This document shows positions 46,046 to 55,905 of a stretch of DNA of 64,000 bases, in pieces. Origin of the DNA: Puffinus mauretanicus (lineage: Eukaryota > Chordata > Aves > Procellariiformes > Procellariidae). Location: contig JAJKFH010000157.1 in NCBI GenBank assembly GCA_023333565.1, forward strand, positions 186,001-250,000, read 5' to 3'. The stretch's first letter is position 1. Each line of letters starts with the position of its first letter. The notes below the pieces were generated by a model. The model searched no databases. It saw only the letters and a program-made list of their open reading frames with translations, and was not told the DNA's origin. The position numbers were made by a program, and so were the translations under genes.

Positions 46046-49000
46046 AATGATTAACTTAATCAAATGGAACACCTGCAAAAGATGAAATTAAGAGACATTG
46101 TACCAATAGTCTTCAAGAAAAGTACTTCGTCATTTCACTAATACATGATGAAAAGTAGCCCTGCTCTTGTTACTCTGGATATTATCTTTCATCATCTTAA
46201 AAAGTGTCTTAGCATGCACTAACTAACTGCATAACATAATCAGAGAATAACATTACCACAGACTGTATAAATAAATAAATAAATACATAAATGCATTAAT
46301 TCAGGTGAGAACATAACATTTTTTTTAATGTCTTTAAACATTGCATTGCCAAAAATAAGGTCCGATGTACTTGTAACACCTCAACTGGTGTTTGCATTTC
46401 TATCTCTGATAGTGAATACTGGGCTGTTTAGGCCATGTCCCTGTGGCTGACCATGGACATCATTTTTGTACGTTGTTGGCAAGTTCAGTAACTATCAGGT
46501 GCCTGGTGAGTTTAAGGGCTGTTTTTCTTTGTATTTCTCACTCACTTGCACGGAGTTTTTCAGAAAACATTTGTTTCATTTTAGTACAGAAAATCTTAAA
46601 AATATTCATAAGGTTTTTTGCCCACTTCTGACTATGTGGCAACAGTGTGTTTTACAAGTTACCTGTAATAATTAATACTTCATTTATTGAAATGTACTTT
46701 AAAAGCAATTTTCTATTCAACACCTTGGGTAATTACAGTGGGAAATGATTGATAACATCAGTTGATATTAAATATTGTACTGCTAATCACCATGCAATCT
46801 TGCAGGCAGTTATTCATTAGCTACTTCTTTAATTTGAATAGCTGACAATTTACATGGAATGCTTCAGTTATATGTATTATCATATTTTTATTCCCAAGAG
46901 AAGCCCTGCACTTCATTAGCACAGAATCATTCACATTGCTTTTCTTTCATTTTTCAAGAGCAAAGCACTTTGATTTTAAAGTTCTGTCGCTGCAGTCCGG
47001 CAAAATATTAGGTTCTTCATTGTCAAATAACGCTATGCAATACTTGTACAGTACAAAGGCACTTCTGGAAAAAACAAAGTCACATTGTTATACACTGTTC
47101 TGACATTAATAAACAGCTGATTGTGGTCTCCAAGAGAACTTTGTGCTTCTGTGTCATATTCTGGGAAATGATGCCATGCCCCCAAATATGTTCATAGTAT
47201 TAGCTGACTGTTAGTGTGGCTGTAGATGTCATTTACTTTGTAAACTGCTTCACTTTATCACCCAAGGCAGATTATAATGTTTTAACACTTAGACTTATAT
47301 ATGACTCAGCCATTTAAATCTGTTGAGTCTTTCAAAAAGAGCGTAAATACAAAACATACTAAATCAGTTTCATTAATGGAGTTAAACTTGTTTTGAAAGT
47401 AACTTGTAGTAATTTGGCAGAGACAATATATTCCCTGTGAAATATAGAACCATCTGTTGTATGGAATCTCATTATGTAGTAATGCAGTGATACACTCACT
47501 GTATAAAAACTGTGCTTAAAAATCTTGTTTTTATTCCATGGTCAATGTAAAGGTATTTGCTCATGTACACATGTAACCAGACAATGAAGGAAATACTTAC
47601 AGACTTGTGTTATATACTTCTCTGCATAAAAATTGGACTCTCAGAACATTAGTTTTATGGCCCCCTGAAATTTACCCCACATCTCAGCTTCTGCTAATGC
47701 ATTTCTGTTTCACAAGCAATAAGCGCTTGTCTCTTCTCCCTGTTGCACAAGAGCTAATGACCTTATCACTGCCCCCCTTGTTAACTTCCCCCCCCCTGCG
47801 CCACGGGGCTAACTGCTCTTTTCTCTCTACGCTCTCGCTAATTAACATAATGAAGTTAGACTTAGAATATTTGTTCCCAACCTGGATTTAGCTTGAAGTT
47901 TTCTCCTTCTATTTTCTACTGCCTTTGTTTCAGAGGGCTTCTGTGTCTGAAAGACTGCCTGGTTTTTCTGTTACCTGTTCCCACAAACTTTACATCTCTT
48001 GGAAAGAGAAGCTCATCAAGAGTTTCTGAGAGCCATGACAAGGACAACACATGAAAGGATGCTTTGGAGAAATATGCTTTGTTCAGCTATGACAATAGTA
48101 GTTCATCTTCTTAGATCAAATTCAGAGGGAACCCATTCGTTAGTATTTGCTTGGCACAGGTTTGTGTGTAGGTGTATGTTTAGGCGATCAAAACAGTTTT
48201 GAGTAATGAGGCGAGTATTTTAAAGAAGTGGATATGAGCTATTGATTCAACTTCTTACGATAACTTTAAAGATTTTAAACATATTTATATAAGCATACCT
48301 GTATCTCAGATGTACAGGTGATATTAGCATGATACATTTAATTGCTTTTATTCTTCTGATCCATATTCTACCTATACACCATTAATCTATTATTGACATT
48401 AAACTCTCAGGGTGGTATTAAATATATCCCTCATTAAAAATACTTAATTTATTTTATTCTCTTTATTCAAATGTGGAAACCAAAAATTACTCTGTTGCAC
48501 AACGTAGCAGGAATCCCCTTAAAATTGACAAGTTCAGTGCTGTAAAATCACATGATCCATCAGAAATAGAAATGGAAATTTTATTTTAGTGAAAAGTTGA
48601 TATTTCTATTTTTATGGTAGAACACAAAATTTATCACTAGTTCTGTAACTTCCTGAGTACTTCTTTAAAAAATCTATATTCTTATGTGCATAAATAGAAC
48701 TTTATGGGCTTTTTAATTAATTTCTACAGTTTCTCATTAGTGTCTTCTCATCCTATATGTTTGGAATCACTAGCATTGGGACTATAGAGACAGTACTACA
48801 GTAGCAGCAGAAGGATCTGGTAGGAAGTCTGCTTCTCCACACATATTAACATAAAGTGGGAGTAGCTCCTCCAGGATATCAGCAGAATCCCAGTAAGGTA
48901 CCCAGAGGAAAAAAAAAGAAAGAAAGTTTACAGCTCAGGACCTAAAACTTTACCAAAAGTAATCATTGCTCTCCTTTCCCACCACCCACCACCCCAAAAA

Positions 49001-52000
49001 AAAATCCCACCTCCTGCAACACTACCAATTTTCTCTTTATCAATCACCAACAAGGTATACACAGCTTATGTCTTGAACTCTTATTCTGTGAGTCCATCCT
49101 ACATCCCTTGCTTATCAGTTTCTTAATAACTCCTCTTATAAGAAAACTTTAGTGCAGTTATAAGAATTCTCATTCTACAGGTTGTGTGTTGTTTTTTTTT
49201 TTTTTACTTCCTTGATTCACACATTTCTCTAAACGTAATCTTTGGGTTTTGTGAGCCTACACTCTCTTAGTTCTCACTTTCCTCTGGTGTCTCCTCCAAA
49301 CTGTCTCTTAAAATGTTCTTTTTCAGTCCTCACTTCCTATGTAGTTGTGCACAGGGCAGCTTTTTCCAGACTGAAGTCATCTCTTTGGGACATCAAAAAA
49401 TGAAAATCTCTAGTATAAAAAATGTTATGCAAATACCGCAGCTAAATTGCCTCATTTTATATTTTGATGTGAGTTCACTGAACAAAATTATACTTGTTTC
49501 GAAGAGTTGAATATGTGACCCTCAAGGGTTTACATAAATAGTGAAAGCTCCACCCATGAACTTTTCCTGAAACAGGAGGATGTAGACTTGAGTGTCCTCT
49601 ACTCTCAAATGCAAATATAACTTTACAGATATGGCACTTCATTATGGATTCAAAGTTTTATGTCTCAGAAAGCTCTGTGCAAAGAACTCTCCCGGGGGGG
49701 AGGCGGGGGAAAAGCTGCAGAAATAATAATAAAAAAAGTCTATTCTGAATTATTAAAATTGATTTATGTGAGAAAAACAATGCTTAAGGTTTTGGCATAA
49801 TGAGAAGGTAAATGTGAAATATTTCACAGGCCATTTGAGAGTAAGAAGGATTTTATGTTACTAAAAATATTTAATATTTTAAGACACTTTTTTGAATACA
49901 AGTATTTTTATTTTATTCATAAGTCTTTTTCTTTTTTTTTTTTTATCTGCTTTTGATACCACTAGAAGGAAGAACAAATGACATGTTTAGATTCTTATGT
50001 TTCTGGGAAAATAACTTTGTCCCAAGCCATACAGTCTTTTTTTTATGGTCATTTATCAAGGTTTCAAACTGTACTTAAAAATAAAGTAAGGAGGAGTGAA
50101 AAATCAGCTAGACTTTCAGATTAACACACACAAATACTACTCCATAGTTTTTTTGAGGTTGGGTTTTTTCCTGGTACTTGCTTGCTTGCTTCTGTTTGCA
50201 AAGTTCTCTACAATTCTTGGCCACAAGATCCACCAATATATATTATGAAAATAAAAGTAACAAACAAGAAATTCAATGTAGGAATTCCAAGGAAATTTGA
50301 CTTTTACTTTAAAAGAAATGTTTCCTCTATATCTACTAATGACTGAGTGCTATCAACATGAACAGCCAAATTCTGTTAAATTACAGCTAACCCATATTTC
50401 CAAAATCTCTATTCTGCCTTTAACCAAGTACCTATAACTGTATCCTCCAGACAGCTATTGTTTCTTTCATTCTATTGTTCTGTTTGGATTATGACCACAA
50501 ATATAACAAATCAAACCTCATAATATCCTCTACAGTTTAGGATTATTTAGAGAGAATTATCCTAAAATTTCACTATAGAAACATCTCCCAATTGTCAGAT
50601 GAACAAGTCCAATAGTAGAACATGACTGGGAAGGTTTCCTGAGAAAATACGGACCAAAAAACCTACCTCAACAGGAAAGAACAAGTAATTGCAGTTTGTG
50701 AGTGTATGTGGTCTATGTTGTCTCTGACCTGTTCCATTTTGATAACTGAGTAGTTACACAAAAGATAAGCTGAAGGTTTTAACATATTAATCTTCTTCAG
50801 AAAACTTTAAACACCTTGGTTCCTGTTTGACTGTGACGACTGCCTCTTTCTTTCCTTGTCTTTCCCTCTTTGCATCAGTCTATTGATCTTGGTGGTGCTT
50901 GGGCTGTATTTCAATTTTGTGTTTGCTTAGCACTTAATCAGATCCCAGATTATTAAATGCTCCTATAAAACATGGTAGTATAAATAAATAAATAGTAAAG
51001 AAGATGGCTTTTATCTACAGGTAGCATTATTTGTTCAGCCTGAAGAGAAAAAATTAGAGGATTATCATGGCGAAATCTTTTTTCATCTTCTTTTTTTCTA
51101 AGAAATACATTCTCTTTTATGTGATATGGAGCAGTGGCGCCATCCAATTTATGCAGAATCATTAGTACTTCTTCCATGTTTTACTAGATAAAGTGAATGG
51201 CATACTGTCCCTGATATGTTTAAGCTTTTAGATTACAGTCTTTGAGATAAAATACTTTCTTTTTTTTTCAAGACATGCATTTCAAACAGGCTCATTGAAT
51301 TTACATTGCCTTTCTAAACTTCCCTTTCATTAAATTCAAGATATTTCCACAACTAAGTTCAGCATTGGAAGGAAAGAATAAAAAGGGAAAAAAGGAATAA
51401 AAATAAAGAACATCAGAAATCAGCAGCAAATGCTTATCCCAAATTCTATTACTTTAGAAGTATTTTAGCAAACCTTAGACTTGACCAAATGGACCTATTT
51501 TGCAGCTAATATAACTTCTCACAGCTCCAAGCTTGGCATATGCTCTGGTTCTCTACTCTCATGTCTTATAAGTGTATTTTCTCTTCTCCATCCTGACAGC
51601 TTTTTGAAACTTTGTCTCCTTATTTTCTTATTCTAATCTGTTCTCTATTGTTCCAGGCAGCTCTTCAGTATTGCTAAGCAGCGTGGAAGAGATTCCAACC
51701 CCTCTACATATGTGCATCTTTTCTTCTTTTCTCAATAATGTATCAGTGAATATAGTGTTCAGGAAATTGAGATGCTAATAATCCTGCCTTGAACCTTGAG
51801 GTAACAAGAGCAGGTGTGCACATATCTCCAGAGAACTGCTGGCAATTCATTTCATACCTGGCTTGGCATGCATCTCTCTACTCCTGGACTACTTTTGAAG
51901 ACAGGCTGCTAATCCTTTCACATTGGCTGGTATGAAAAACCAGAGAAAAATTTTAGGCTTGACTAGTCTAAAATTATGAGTCTTATTTTCACTTGTGATC

Positions 52001-52639
52001 CAATCATGATCTGAATTGAGGCTGTAAGGAATTAAAGGGTAGTGTATTAACCTACAGCATCAACAAGCTCCTGGTGCTTGCTGTTCTGAAATTTTACAAG
52101 TAAATATTAAACTAGTCATTTGAATTCACTTTTACAGCTCTAAAGCTTTCATTATTTGGGCTCCAGACTTAAGGTTGTTCGACTCCAAGAATTTCTAACT
52201 GCTGAATAATTGATATCTATTGGCATATGAGTAAAAGCACATTCTTGGTTTCATCCCAAGACATTCTCCTATCTGGGTTAAACACAGCCTTAACTAGACA
52301 AGCAACCCTGTATAAAAAAAATCTTTGCTTTCCTTATCTTATCTATTCTATCTTACTTTAGTAAGCAGCAACACTCTTTCCTCTGAAAAGCTCGTAGCAT
52401 GCACAAGCGTAAATGGTAAAAGCCAAATTCTAATCTTGCTATTGTATCTCTGTATACTATGTTTTTCTCTTCTTTTATTTCTTTCCAGCAGAAAATAAAT
52501 CCACTAACCACACTTAAAATGATCTCCAGTGGCGTATTTTCTTTTTTCGTGCCAGAGTTTCTCTTCTGGGAACCGGAGTCATGCGGCCTGATTCTCCATT
52601 GCCAGGGCCCTCCTTTTCATAGTTTTTCTCTGTTGCCGA
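46046..52639. other. AT-rich intergenic, no gene
   Basis: Holds an (AAAT)n run (46268-46292), a C-rich patch (about 47783-47795), T-runs (about 49190-49205 and 49929-49944) and a G-rich run (49694-49709). The 46730-47060 stretch has low simple-sequence content and could be conserved noncoding DNA, but that cannot be judged from one genome. No exon is supported. Confidence 0.4.
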
Positions 52640-52904
52640 GGCGAGCAGCTCCAGTGCAGCAGGATGTGCAGCGGAGCACTCCATGCGGTGCACAGGGGGT
52701 TCCCGAACCGGGGGAACCTCAGGGGAGCCCAGAGACACGCCAGGAGCCCGCAGCTCGCGCCACAGCTGCTGACGAAACCTGGGCGGGGCCAGGAGCAACG
52801 GCGACCAAGCCCACGCACCTGTAAAAGAAGCCCCTGGGGAGCGCTAGTGACCGGGAGCGCCGCCAGCAGGGCGTGGCGCGTCAGCAAGGGCGTTTGCTGT
52901 TTGC

Positions 52905-53432
52905 ATGGCAGTTCACATGGAAGGGTGCTCAGGAAGGGCGCTGAAGCTCTGCCACCTTGACCAGGGAGCAACGGTACCCACCCGGCAGAAAGCCATGGCC
53001 TCTCTAAGCCCTGCACCCACCACGACCACGCAACTTCCCAGAGAGAGCTCCGGAGGGAACACGTGCTGCCCCGGTGCCAGGCTGCAGCTGTGCCCTGCTC
53101 TTACGCCAGTACCGGCCGGCAGCAGGGATCACGTCTGTGGGAGCTGCACCCAGGCAGAGGAACTCCTCCGCTTGGTGACAGAGCTCCGGGAGGAGGTGAG
53201 TAGGTTGAGGAGCATCAGGGAGTGCGAGAGAGAGAGACTGCTGGAATGGCACCCTGCCCCACAGGCAGACAGGACGCATGACACGGGGGATTCCCTGTCC
53301 TCTCTCCGCCTGGCTGAACACAGGAACTTAAGGGATAGGGGGCAATGGCCACAGGTTTCTGCCCAGCGCAGCAGGCGCGTCTCCTCTGTGACTACCCCAC
53401 CCTCCCAGGTGGGCTTGTACAATAGTTACTGA
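52905..53432 (+). pseudogene. CR1 ORF1, N-terminal part
   Basis: 175-codon frame. Residues 78-81 (CGSC) are followed by a heptad-rich, charged segment at about 82-113 ('EELLRLVTELREEVSRLRS') that should form a coiled coil, as in CR1 ORF1 proteins, which bind the element RNA. The first 70 residues are proline- and threonine-rich with scattered cysteines. The true start cannot be decided. Met at 52905, 52917 or 52995 would each do. The frame stops at 53430-53432, and the downstream esterase lies in other frames, so ORF1 is broken. Confidence 0.7.
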
Positions 53433-53519
53433 ACAATAACAAGGTCAATGGTTCATCTAGCTTGAAGGGGTCGCCAAGGTTAAGTTTGCCTACGCCCTGC
53501 ATCAAAACCGCTTCCATAA

Positions 53520-54029
53520 AGAAAAAAAGATGGGTCTTTGTCATAGGAGACTCCCTTCTGAAGGGAACAGAAGTCCCAATGTGCAGACCCACTTCTTAGG
53601 GAAGTCCGCTGCCTCCCTGGGGCCTGGGTTAAGGACATGATGAGGAAACTTCCAATCCTGGTACGGCCCTCAGAATATTATCCATTTTTGGTTTTTCAGG
53701 TAGACAGTGATGAAGTTGCAACAAGAAGTCCGAGGGCAATCAAGAGAGACTTCAGGGCCTTGGGACGACTGGTTAAGGGATCAGGAGCAGAACTAGTGTT
53801 CTCTATCCTTCCAGTTGCAGGGAATGATGAGGGAAGAAACAGGAAGAGCCAGCAGATCAATACCTGGCTCCAAGCCTGGTGTCACTGGCAGAATTTGGGG
53901 TTTTTTGATCATGGGTCAGTCTACATAACACCAGGCCTGCTGGCGACAGATGGGGTACACCTGTCTCAGAGGGGGAAAAGGATCTTTGCACAGGAGTTAG
54001 CAGGGCTCATCGAAAGAGCTTTAAACTAG
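53520..54029 (+). pseudogene. CR1 ORF1, SGNH-type esterase domain
   Basis: CR1-family ORF1 proteins are known to carry an esterase (SGNH hydrolase) domain of uncertain role in retrotransposition. Here block I reads VIGDSLLKGTE, with the nucleophile Ser in GDS at 53546-53554. The rest lies in another frame (53637-54029), with 'ILPVAGNDEG' at residues 57-66 and the catalytic Asp-His block DGVHLS at 105-110, ending '...LIERALN' then stop. A frameshift lies between 53580 and 53640. The segment 'FQVDSDEVA' (20-28) is where an oxyanion-hole Asn is expected and seems altered. It is a pseudogene. Confidence 0.75.
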
Positions 54030-54214
54030 ATTTGAAGGGGGAAAGGGACAAAACCAAGCAAGTTAGAGATAAGCTAATTCTATGATTCTATGAGTCTAAG
54101 CCTGGGGGCAGCATGCCAATGTTTGAAGGACAGTGTGCTAGCGAGGTCCTTTGGTCTGCCATCTCAGTGGAGGTAGGGGATGGAGATCCATGAGGCAGCA
54201 AAGACCCAAGGGTT
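54030..54214 (+). other. CR1 ORF1-ORF2 spacer containing two tail octamers
   Basis: Ordinary CR1 inter-ORF sequence, except that two copies of ATTCTATG, the CR1 3'-terminal repeat, lie at 54077-54092. See findings. Confidence 0.6.
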
Positions 54215-54802
54215 ATGGATGTGTTAGAAACCATGGAAGCGCCTGAGAATGGTCAAGTAGGAATTAGGGTTTCTCCCCCCAAAAAGGTGGTGGGATCAAT
54301 AGCCCAACTGAAGTGCATCTACACCAATGCCCGCAGCATGGGCGACAAACAGGAGGAGCTGGAAGCCATTGTGCAGCAGGAAAACTACGATATAGTTGCC
54401 ATCACGGCAACATGGTGGGATGACTCGCAAAACTGGAGTGCTGCACTGGATGGCTATAAACTCTTCAGAAGGGATAGGCAAGGAAGGAGAAGTGGTGGGG
54501 TAGCCCTGTATGTTAGGGAGTGTTTTGATTATCTAGAACTTAATGATGGTGATGATAGGGTTGAGTGTTTATGGGTAAGAATCGGGGGGAAGGCCAACAA
54601 GGCAGATATCATGGTGGGAGTCTGTTATAGACCACCCAACCAGGATGAAGAGGCAGACAAAATATTCTATAAGCAGCTGGGACATGTCTCACAATCTCTA
54701 GCCCATGTTCTTGTCGGGGACTTCAACTTACCAGATGTCTGCTGGAAATACAATACAGCAGAGGGGAAACAGTCTCCAGTCTCTGGAGTGTGTGGAAGAT
54801 AA
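54215..54802 (+). pseudogene. CR1 ORF2 endonuclease domain (copy G)
   Basis: The APE-type endonuclease nicks target DNA to start reverse transcription. The 195-codon frame shows the N-terminal YTNARSM (36-42), the block ITATWW (63-68), the CYRPPN loop (137-142) and GDFN (168-171). The usual CR1 block is ITETWW with the metal-binding Glu. Here that codon (54407-54409) is GCA, Ala, so the enzyme should be inactive. The frame shifts near 54770: the expected 'LECVEDNFL' sense continues in another frame to about 54880, where the LTR cuts it. Met at 54215 is the usual ORF2 region, but the exact start is not certain. Confidence 0.82.
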
Positions 54803-55108
54803 CTTCCTGACACAGCTGGTGAGTGAGCCAACTAGGGAAGGCTGGACCTGTTGTTTGTGAACAGAAAAGGACTTGTGGGTGATGTGACTGGTTTTGGCTG
54901 GGATAGGGTTAAATTTCTTCCTAGTGCTGTGTTTTGGATTTAGCATGAGGAGAATGTTGATAACACAACGATGTTTTCAGTTGTTGCTAAGAGCCCTCCT
55001 AGTCCAAGGACAGCTCCCATGCCTACTGACTGAGCTAGGTACACAAGATGGGAGGGAACATAATCAGGACAGCCAGCCCAGCTGGCTAATGGAGTATTCC
55101 ATACCATG

Positions 55109-55116
55109 TGACGTCA
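55109..55116 (+). promoter_or_regulatory. CRE (TGACGTCA) in LTR copy 4
   Basis: Exact CRE at the position conserved in LTR copies 1 and 2. The following TATA-like box of copy 1 is degraded here, so promoter strength may differ. Confidence 0.6.
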
Positions 55117-55263
55117 TGTTCAGTAGATGAATGGTAGGCGTGATCCAGGAAGTATCGATTTTTACTTGGTTATCGGTCAGCGCAGGTGGTGAGCAATTGC
55201 ATTGTGCATCACTCATTTTGTATATTCTGTCATTATCATTATTATTTTCCCTTTTTTTGTTCT

Positions 55264-55269
55264 ATTAAA
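55264..55269 (+). terminator. polyadenylation signal (ATTAAA) in LTR copy 4
   Basis: Same position and context as the signal at 763-768. Confidence 0.55.
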
Positions 55270-55400
55270 CTGTCTTTATCTCAACCCATGCGTTTTTCTC
55301 ACTCTTACCCTTCCGATTCTCTCCCTGTCCCACTGGGGGGTGGGGGGAGTGAGCAAGCAGCTGTGTGGTATTTGGCTGCTTGCCAGGTTAAACCACAACA

Positions 55401-55905
55401 TGAGGTTTGGGCCCCTCACTACAAGACATTGAGGTGCTGGACCGTGTCCAAGGAAGGGCAACAAAGCTGGTGAAAGGTCTAGAGCACGAGTCTTATGAGG
55501 AGCAGCTGAGGGAACTGGGGTTGTTTATTCTGGAGAAGAGGAGGCTGAGGGGAGACCTCATCGTGCTCTACAACTACCTGAAGGGAGGTTGTAGCGAAGT
55601 GGGTGTCGGTCTCTTCTCCCAAGTAACAAGCGATAGGACGAGAGGAAATGGCCTCAAGTTGTGCCATGGGAGGTTCAGACTGGATATTAGGAAAGATTTC
55701 TTCAATGAAAGGGTTGTCAAGCATTGGAACAGGCTGCCCAGGGAAGTGGTTGAGTCACCATCCGTGGAAGTATTTAAAAGACGTGTAGCTGTGGTGCTTG
55801 GGGCCATGGTTTAGTGGTGGACTTGGCTAGTGCTAGGTTAAGAGTTGGATTCGATGATCTTGAAGGTCTTTTCCAACCTAAACGATTCTATGATTCTATG
55901 ATTCT
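55401..55905 (+). mobile_element. CR1 LINE 3' fragment, copy H
   Basis: Begins 'tttgggcccctcactacaag', which encodes the FGPSLQD segment just after the RT core, and runs through the complete ORF2 C-terminus and 3' UTR to three tail units (about 55883-55905, attctatg repeats). It is the same subfamily as copy B. It may be the 3' end of the CR1 at 52640-54884 with about 1.5-2 kb lost at the LTR, or a separate copy. Confidence 0.88.
55407..55814 (+). pseudogene. CR1 ORF2 C-terminal region (copy H)
   Basis: 135-codon open frame ending at the natural CR1 stop. Motifs: [17 protein letters not shown] (about 10-26), [18 protein letters not shown] (about 34-51), [12 protein letters not shown] (about 69-80) and [11 protein letters not shown] (about 86-96). 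The catalytic RT core is absent, so it is a remnant, though this part is undamaged. Confidence 0.8.

Larger units (their letters stand above)
52640..54884 (+). mobile_element. CR1 LINE 5' half (leader, ORF1, start of ORF2), copy G
   Basis: The sequence turns abruptly GC- and CpG-rich at about 52640, as expected of a CR1 5' leader/promoter. ORF1 pieces follow (52905-54029), then a spacer, then the ORF2 endonuclease (54215-54802 and a short out-of-frame continuation). The copy is interrupted by the LTR at 54885. Most CR1 copies lose their 5' end, so a copy with ORF1 is uncommon. The exact 5' limit cannot be fixed by eye: it could be anywhere from about 52560 to 52830. Confidence 0.82.
54885..55400 (+). 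mobile_element. ERVL-like LTR, copy 4 (between CR1 pieces)
   Basis: 516 bp, about 94% identical by eye to LTR copy 1 and in the same orientation. Ends are TGACTGGTTTTGG (or TGTGACTGG from 54883) and AAACCACAACA. CRE 55109-55116 and ATTAAA 55264-55269 are conserved. The TATA region is changed (cagtagatgaa). Flanking pentamers tgatg (54880-54884) and tgagg (55401-55405) agree at 4 of 5. The left flank is CR1 endonuclease and the right flank is CR1 C-terminal RT, which are not contiguous in a normal CR1. Confidence 0.88.

Noticed and set aside
49694..49709. G-quadruplex candidate
   Set aside because: The seven-G and five-G runs give three GGG tracts, and the remaining run is only GG. It does not meet the four-tract pattern.
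52459..52824. 121-codon frame rich in Pro/Ala/Arg
   Set aside because: Runs through the CR1 GC-rich leader, where stops are rare. No domain.
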